A DNA stretch of 6,974 bases from a bacterium (GTDB taxonomy: Bacteria; Eremiobacterota; Eremiobacteria; Baltobacterales; Baltobacteraceae): NCBI GenBank assembly GCA_021781095.1, contig JAJXXM010000266.1, positions 1-6,974 of the forward strand, in the 5' to 3' direction. The notes beneath the pieces were generated by a model. The model had not been told where the DNA came from and made no database searches. It saw nothing but the letters and a program-made list of their open reading frames with translations. Position 1 is the first letter of the stretch. Each line of letters starts with the position of its first letter. The translations under genes and the position numbers were made by a program. This document shows, in pieces, positions 6,044 through 6,974 of the stretch.

Positions 6044-6388
6044 TTAGGCGGCTGCCTTTTTCCGACGTGCTGTCGCTTTGCGTGCGCGCGGCTTGCTCAC
6101 TTTGCGAGCTACCTTACGGGTCGCGCGTTTTGCGGTCTTGCGCTTCGTGGTCTTGCGCTTCGCGGTGCTGCGCTTCGCCGTTTTGCGCTTCGCAGTCTTG
6201 CGTTTTGCCGTCTTGCGAGCCGGGCGCTTCGCTGCCTTGCGGCGGGTGGTCTTCTTGCGCGCGGTCGCCTTCCGGGCGGTCTTCTTGCGCGTCGCCTTCT
6301 TACGGGCGGGCGCTTTACGGGCCGCTTTTTTGGGAGCGGCTTTCTTGGCGGCACGTTTCGGTGCGGCCTTGGTTTTCTTTACAGCCAT
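6044..6388 (-). CDS. Histone H1-like Lys/Arg/Ala-rich DNA-binding protein
   Basis: 114 residues, of which I count 35 Lys and 22 Arg: exactly half are basic. There is no Asp, Glu, Cys or aromatic residue; nearly all the rest are Ala, Thr and Pro. This matches the H1-tail class of bacterial nucleoid proteins (chlamydial Hc1/Hc2-like, AlgP-like tails), which bind and compact DNA non-specifically through disordered basic tails. Here the whole protein is tail, with no folded domain. Residues 61-85 are five tandem pentapeptides of AKRKT type, encoded by a 15-bp DNA repeat. The start is ATG 6388. GAAAGGA lies 15 nt upstream, longer than ideal; nearer the ATG there is only AAGAACG. The gene is monocistronic, with its own promoter and terminator. 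Low-complexity proteins like this have unreliable homology, so the assignment rests on composition. Confidence 0.87.
   Translation of the reverse strand: MAVKKTKAAPKRAAKKAAPKKAARKAPARKKATRKKTARKATARKKTTRRKAAKRPARKTAKRKTAKRKTAKRSTAKRKTTKRKTAKRATRKVARKVSKPRARKATARRKKAAA
6134..6208 (-). repeat. 15-bp tandem repeat within the histone-like gene
   Basis: Five consecutive 15-bp units start at 6134, 6149, 6164, 6179 and 6194, with a more diverged sixth at 6209. The plus-strand core is GGTCTTGCGCTTCGC. Each encodes one AKRKT-like pentapeptide on the minus strand. The length preserves the reading frame, so slippage would change tail length without breaking the gene. Confidence 0.85.
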
Positions 6389-6411
6389 CGTTCTTGTACG
6401 ATGTCCTTTCT

Positions 6412-6427
6412 CCGGTCGTGCGACCGG
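6412..6427 (-). promoter_or_regulatory. Palindrome in the leader of the histone-like gene
   Basis: CCGGTCG-TG-CGACCGG is a perfect 7-bp inverted repeat with a 2-nt centre (a 6-bp stem with a 4-nt loop as RNA). It sits about 7-22 nt after the predicted transcription start. It could be an operator for a dimeric repressor or a 5' mRNA hairpin that protects the transcript or modulates translation. There is no T-tract and it precedes the gene, so it is not a terminator. Confidence 0.5.
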
Positions 6428-6440
6428 GGTTATTGCCCTC

Positions 6441-6469
6441 CTTATACTCGATGCAGGATTTTATTGCAA
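6441..6469 (-). promoter_or_regulatory. Sigma-70-like promoter of the histone-like gene
   Basis: On the minus strand the -35 is TTGCAA (6469-6464, 4 of 6 consensus bases), followed by a 17-bp spacer and the -10 TATAAG (6446-6441, 5 of 6). Transcription would start near 6434, giving a leader of about 45 nt before ATG 6388. The 17-bp spacing is optimal. It is a consensus match by eye, not a mapped start. Confidence 0.65.
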
Positions 6470-6555
6470 GTTTTGTCGCATCGCCGAGCGAAGAGCCCTC
6501 GCCGCTGCGTCTCGTTGCGCGGCCCACTCGCCCGCTCCGAAAGGCTCTCTCGACC

Positions 6556-6974
6556 ATGCATGTCGCCGTCGACGATATCGAACTGTTCGCCGATATTCGA
6601 GGGGATGGCGAAGCCGTCGTACTGCTCCACGGCTTCCCGCTGACGCATCGAATCTGGGAAGCGACGGCGAGCGCGCTCGCGCGCGAGTATCGCGTCATCG
6701 CTCCCGATCTTCGTGGAATGGGAGCATCGGGGCTCTCCACGGGACCGTACCTTATGGAGCAACTCGCGGGCGATATCGCGGCGATGCTCGATGCGCTCGG
6801 GATCGAACGCGCCACCGTAGTCGGCCACTCGCTCGGTGGCTACGTCGCGCTCGCATTCGCGCGGATGTACGATGCGCGCGTCGCGCGCTTGGCGTTGGTG
6901 ACGAGCCGACTCGGAGCGGACACTCCGGAGATCGCGCAATCGCGTCGCGAGCTCGCGGCGCGCGTCGAAGCGGA
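6556..6974 (+). CDS. Alpha/beta hydrolase, 3' end beyond the window
   Basis: The first 139 residues are visible and the frame is still open at the window end. Residues 21-28 are the beta strand and oxyanion motif VVLLHGFP. RVIAPDLRGMGASG (46-59) follows, and the nucleophile elbow GHSLGG is at 90-95 with Ser92 as the nucleophile. This is the arrangement of alpha/beta-hydrolase-fold esterases, haloperoxidase-like and acyl-hydrolase enzymes. The acid and His of the triad would lie in the missing C-terminal half, so the substrate class cannot be set. It is predicted cytoplasmic, with no signal peptide. The start is ATG 6556, with GAAAGG about 11 nt upstream. The gene is divergent from the histone-like gene. 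The 167-bp gap between them holds the latter's promoter but no convincing plus-strand promoter. Confidence 0.9.
   Translation, partial: MHVAVDDIELFADIRGDGEAVVLLHGFPLTHRIWEATASALAREYRVIAPDLRGMGASGLSTGPYLMEQLAGDIAAMLDALGIERATVVGHSLGGYVALAFARMYDARVARLALVTSRLGADTPEIAQSRRELAARVEA

Noticed and set aside
4968..6047. 359-residue plus-strand open frame
   Set aside because: Exact antisense of the ABC ATPase, whose motifs are all intact; long antisense frames are expected at this GC content.
6315..6815. 166-residue minus-strand open frame overlapping the hydrolase and histone-like gene starts
   Set aside because: Antisense to a clear alpha/beta hydrolase and out of frame with the histone-like protein; no recognisable domain.

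Overview
The window is high-GC bacterial DNA, as shown by GC-rich third codon positions and long antisense reading frames that are shadows. Genes are tightly packed, often with overlapping stop and start codons. No rRNA, tRNA or taxonomic marker is present. A small H1-like Lys/Arg/Ala protein, an uncharacterised ABC-2 exporter operon and degenerate intergenic repeats would fit a poorly characterised soil-type phylum such as Eremiobacterota (WPS-2). That is a guess from memory, not a demonstrated assignment.

Layout from left to right. Positions 1-419 hold no convincing gene. They carry a modular repeat: two copies of an ~81 bp block, a variable number of 23-bp units, and two copies of a 38-bp block that folds on the minus strand as a C(UUCG)G hairpin. 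Next, on the minus strand, is an exported M28 zinc metallopeptidase with a C-terminal fibronectin-III-like domain (420-1757). Divergent from it, almost without a gap, is a plus-strand frame in which a GIY-YIG nuclease domain runs without a stop codon into a cyclophilin-type prolyl isomerase (1774-2595). The isomerase also has its own strong Shine-Dalgarno and ATG at 2107. Its stop codon overlaps the stop of the convergent operon.

The operon (5939 down to 2592, minus strand) has four tightly linked genes: an ABC ATPase of the COG4586 type, a left-handed beta-helix (gamma-carbonic-anhydrase-like) protein, and two ABC-2 permeases of the COG4587 and COG3694 types. The first three junctions are 4-nt ATGA or GTGA overlaps or a 5-nt gap, so the products are probably made together. 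The ATPase and two permeases would form one exporter of unknown substrate. The beta-helix protein lacks the expected zinc histidines, and its placement between the ATPase and permeases is unusual.

Upstream of the operon on the same strand is a 114-residue, half Lys/Arg histone-H1-like protein (6044-6388). It has a recognisable promoter, a palindrome in its 5' leader and an intrinsic terminator. A divergent alpha/beta hydrolase starts at 6556 and runs off the window end.
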